64,000 bases of DNA from Polyodon spathula (taxonomy: Eukaryota; Chordata; Actinopteri; Acipenseriformes; Polyodontidae), in NCBI RefSeq assembly GCF_017654505.1, contig NC_054548.1, positions 29,269,774-29,333,773 of the forward strand, written 5' to 3'. Under the pieces are notes generated by a model, which was not told the DNA's origin, did no database searches, and was given only the letters and a program-made list of their open reading frames with translations. A program made the position numbers and the translations under genes. Below are positions 60,880 through 64,000 of this stretch, in pieces (the stretch's first letter is position 1; each line of letters begins with the position of its first letter).

Positions 60880-61600
60880 TTTATGGGCTGCTGCGCTCGG
60901 TGCCGATAGTAGCGCGGTCGGTGCCGGGCTGTAGACGGCTCTGAAGCCATTCACCAGTGCTGGATCAGTCGGTGCCTGGATGGGCATCGAGGAGATCGTT
61001 ATTGGTGCCGAGTGGTTGATACTGAGTCAATCGGCGCCGAGGTCGATGCCGATGGGTAGCGCAGTCGGTGCCGGGCTGTAGGCGGCTCCGAAGCTAATTC
61101 CCGGTGCTAAATCAGTTGCTGCCGGGATTGAAGTCGAGGAGAGCGCTGTCAGTACAGAGTGGTCGGTGCGGAGTCAGTCAGTGCCGGGGTCAGTGACGAT
61201 GGGTAATGCAGTCGGTGCCGGGCTGTAGACGGCTCCAAAGAGGTTCACCGATGCTGAATCAATCGGTTCCGGGAACATCGCTTTTGGTGCCTAGTCAATC
61301 GGTGCCGAGGTCAGTGCCGATGTGTAGTGTGGTCAGTGCCGGGCTGAAGATGACTCCGAAGTTAGTCACCGGTGCTGAGTCAATCGGTGCTGGGGTCGGC
61401 GCTCAAGAAAGCGCTGTTGGCTCCGAACAGTCGGTGCCGTGTCAAACGGTGCTGAGGATGGTGCCAATGGTAGGCGCGATCAGCACCAGGATGTAGGTGG
61501 TGACGAAGATGGTTACACCGGTGCCAAGTCAAAACCATGGTCGATGCTGGGGTATGCAGACGATTCAGTCGGCGTGGTCGCTGAGGGCAAGCGCAACCAC
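60880..61600 (-). repeat. DIRS copy 3 leader with about 147-bp higher-order repeat
   Basis: Short degenerate units (gtcggtgccg) are organised in a longer period: the block starting gtcggtgccgggctgtag recurs at 60917, 61064 and 61211, with a divergent one at 61332. Leaders of the other DIRS copies are degenerate without such a clear long period. Confidence 0.8.
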
Positions 61601-61921
61601 GCTATGGTGAGCCCCGAGGCTTGAGAGGGGCGCTAGGCCCGAGCTGTTTTTTTTGTGGTCTCTGCGGCTGATTGAATCAGTGTTGAGGACAATGCCGTGA
61701 GCCCGGGGAGTCTCCTTACAGCACCAGAACAGCTCTCCATCTAAAAACTACACAAAGCCTCGTGCAGTGAGAAAAGAGAGTAATGGCCGCTTAACAATCT
61801 GAAGAAGAGGGGTCGAAACCAGCTCTAGTCAGTAAACTGACACGAGAATTAGGTAAGAGCACTCTCAAAAAGGCCCGAAAGCGTGATTCTACTGTGAATA
61901 AATTAAATTTGATGGTATTAA

Positions 61922-62459
61922 CCCTTTGTGGTCCATTTATTCAGCACCTGTCAGGCACACCAGGTCCAATTTATTTTCCATGTGCTGTTTATTTTAAACA
62001 CACTGTTTAAAATATATATCCCCCCCCCCCCCCCCCCCCAAGTAAAACTGGTTTAAAAGGCATTGCAATGCTAAGCGACATCAGTACTGCATCTCTTTAT
62101 AGATAAATCCTCTCCTGATCACTCGTTTTATCACCAAAGTCCTCAATAATGCGATCCAAGTCATTATTTTATTACTATAACACCTCAAAAAGCTCTGTAA
62201 ATGTCTGTGATATTCTTTGAGTGATGGATGCTGAAGCAGCTACCTCCTTTGTTTATGTCTGCTTATCTCTGTATGGCACAGCTGCTAGGGCTATTGCTCA
62301 CACGGTCCCTTTTTTGATAGTTTCGTTCCGCTCCTATCTGTCTCACTCGGCCATTGAATGGTTTTCTCGGCTTTTCCTGGGGAAAAAAAACGACTAGAGA
62401 CCTGTGCTTTACGTCTTTTCGATGATGTCGGACAGGGTCCAACATTGGACTGGAAAGGG
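61922..62459. mobile_element. piggyBac-like MITE with TTAA duplication
   Basis: Flanked by TTAA at 61918-61921 and 62460-62463. Ends ccctttgtggtcc and, inverted, ccctttccagtcc. The 538 bp include a C homopolymer (about 62021-62039) and no transposase. A partial second copy is at 34766. Confidence 0.87.
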
Positions 62460-62654
62460 TTAAACAGACAAATCCATACAAAGAAAGCACAAAGCAATCT
62501 GTGACTTGTCTCAGTGGAGTGAGAAAGAAAATGGCGATATGCTACTGTGAGGACATCCCTCTTCAGCAGGAGGTGGGAGGGACTTCCCCCTCAGAGCAGG
62601 GCCCTGATAGGGCAGCTTTTTTTATATATGCTCAGTGTTTGACGTCAGAGAAGG

Positions 62655-62699
62655 CTCGGTTCCCATTCGGTAATGGTTGTCATTCCATTGAAAGGGAAC
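62655..62699 (-). repeat. Terminal repeat end of DIRS copy 3
   Basis: aatggttgtcattccattga followed by aagggaac resembles the ttattttctaattgaaagggaac end of copies 1 and 2. Confidence 0.65.
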
Positions 62700-63236
62700 T
62701 ACATTTATATAGTTATTACAAATTGTACCGAAAGCTTCAGAAATGTTGAAGCAATTGTGTAATATTTTCAGCTGTCAGAAATACAGACTCTGCAGCTCAA
62801 AAATAACATCCAAAAACTTGCAGTAGTACTGCGCAGTATAGTATTATTTGTACGGGTAAGCCTAACTTAATTGTAAAATGGTGATGATGATTATTATTAT
62901 TACTACAGTTAAAGATAACATTTAAAATAATGTTTCAATAACTCAAAATTACTTTTTACAAGTAACTTGGACTCCATGTGTGACTATTTCTTGCTGCAGT
63001 ACCAGCACCAGCACTTGTCCAAGTCTAAAGACAGTTTTATATCATCTACCACCAGAGTGAGTGGCCACTGGATGGGGTGGCTATGGTTGCCACATGGCCC
63101 CACAGTTTACTTCTGGGGTTCACAAGTAAAACAAGAGTTGTGAAATGATTTTCAACTCCTGCTGTGTACAGTTGTTTTGAAATCTGTAAAGCTGCTGGAA
63201 GTAAGCTAAACAAGCCTTTTTCACAATTTGTAGGAT
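62700..63236. other. Spacer, no gene recognised
   Basis: AT-rich; nothing recognised. Confidence 0.45.
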
Positions 63237-63762
63237 TGTGACGGCCAAATCACCAAACAGACCCGCTTGGGTTCTTTTCCCTTCTAAAAATCACGTTACA
63301 CACACAGGTTTGAAAGAAAAATAGTATGGATGCACAACTTTAATAACAAAAATAAGCAAAAACAAAGCAACAAGACAAAATAAACACCTAGCTCCTTCGG
63401 AGCACTAACTAAACACTTGTTACAAGGTTCTAACTAGTTTGCAGGATGGATACGCCGTTTACCTGCCACAAATACACACAAAATACAAACAAGTTCCACA
63501 CAATACCTTTCTTCAATACGACTGCTCTCTCACACACAGTCAGGCTCTTCACTCAGCAGCCATGAGCATACTGGCTGCCTCTCTTAAATACCCTGCACCT
63601 GGTTCTAATTTACAATTACCACCAGGTGCAGGGGATAACTAAACAATTAAACAATTAAATGATTAAGCAATTTAACAATAAAAACCCTTAGCCCATTCAC
63701 CCAAAAGTGCATTTTCACATGTTTTTAAAGCAGGATTTTAACCCCATCCCTGCTATCTCACA
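63237..63762. repeat. Solo LTR with 5-bp duplication
   Basis: 526 bp, tgtgacggcc ... tgctatctcaca, flanked by aggat at 63232-63236 and 63763-63767. No internal sequence remains. Confidence 0.83.
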
Positions 63763-64000
63763 AGGATTCACAGACATAACAATGGTTATGAAATAATTTA
63801 CAAGTCTACTTTAATTGACAATTGTTCTGAAAGCTCAATAGCGCAAACAAGGTAAACAAGCTACAAGCAGCCCTGTACAGTATTGTTTATTTTAGAATGG
63901 GGTTTCCCCTCAGCCCCTGTACTGTGTTTTGTGTTTGTTTATTATTTATATGAATGTCGGCGAACTCCATGTGTTTTGTTTTGAAAATGTGTGTTATTGT
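63763..64000. other. Flank to window end
   Basis: No recognised feature beyond the target duplication. Confidence 0.45.

Larger units (their letters stand above)
59265..62699 (-). mobile_element. DIRS-type element, copy 3 (internally deleted)
   Basis: On the minus strand the terminal repeat ends at 62699, followed by a GC-rich leader, then directly the RT C-terminal part, RNase H and the first half of a tyrosine recombinase, which stops being recognisable at about 59265. Gag and the RT palm including the YxDD box are missing. A piggyBac-like MITE has inserted at 61922. The coding parts are clearly a different subfamily from DIRS copies 1 and 2. Confidence 0.8.

Overview
This is eukaryotic genomic DNA with no bacterial-style genes. 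The mix of DIRS, Tc1/mariner, Helitron, hAT, piggyBac-like and Ty3/gypsy-type elements, tRNA-derived SINE sequence and long (TA)n/(CA)n arrays suggests a repeat-rich ray-finned fish. The species cannot be fixed from the sequence; a non-teleost such as a sturgeon relative is possible but unproven. Most coding potential belongs to transposable elements (TEs), nearly all decayed and nested in one another. Two gene-like pseudogenes are recognisable.

Layout. 0.2-5.9 kb: DIRS element on the minus strand (DIRS1). 5.9-8.6 kb: spacer with repeat fragments. 8.6-15.4 kb: DIRS element on the plus strand (DIRS2), with inverted terminal repeats, an internal complementary region and one uninterrupted 449-codon tyrosine recombinase frame. 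16.6-17.9 kb: Tc1 element. 18.0-26.9 kb: Helitron broken by a Ty3/gypsy fragment (integrase upstream of reverse transcriptase), a Tc1 and a 1.65-kb hAT-like element. 28.0-29.5 kb: Tc1 element whose transposase head is replaced by GC-rich proline-coding DNA. 29.5-38.3 kb: AT-rich, gene-poor. 38.5-39.7 kb: second Helitron fragment. 42.8-43.7 kb: Tc1 end next to a fold-back element. 44.1-45.7 kb: two-exon pseudogene with an integrase-type core. 47.2-49.4 kb (minus) and 54.7-58.1 kb (plus): two related short LTR elements without pol, each encoding a proline-rich Gag-like protein. 51.9-58.6 kb (minus): SAM/HECT-like pseudogene, with the younger LTR element in an intron and a solo LTR in an exon. 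59.3-62.7 kb: deleted DIRS copy (DIRS3) holding a piggyBac-like MITE. 63.2-63.8 kb: solo LTR.

The most notable items are the pol-less LTR elements. The plus-strand copy has two 634-bp LTRs with no difference I found, a 5-bp target duplication, a primer-binding site, a polypurine tract and one open 661-codon frame built from five tandem-repeat families. It looks recently inserted and must have borrowed its enzymes. The minus-strand copy shares the repeat-rich tail and 3' non-coding end but has a different N-terminal head. A third GC-rich piece of the same composition sits inside a Tc1. All boundaries were read by eye; percentages and ages were not computed.
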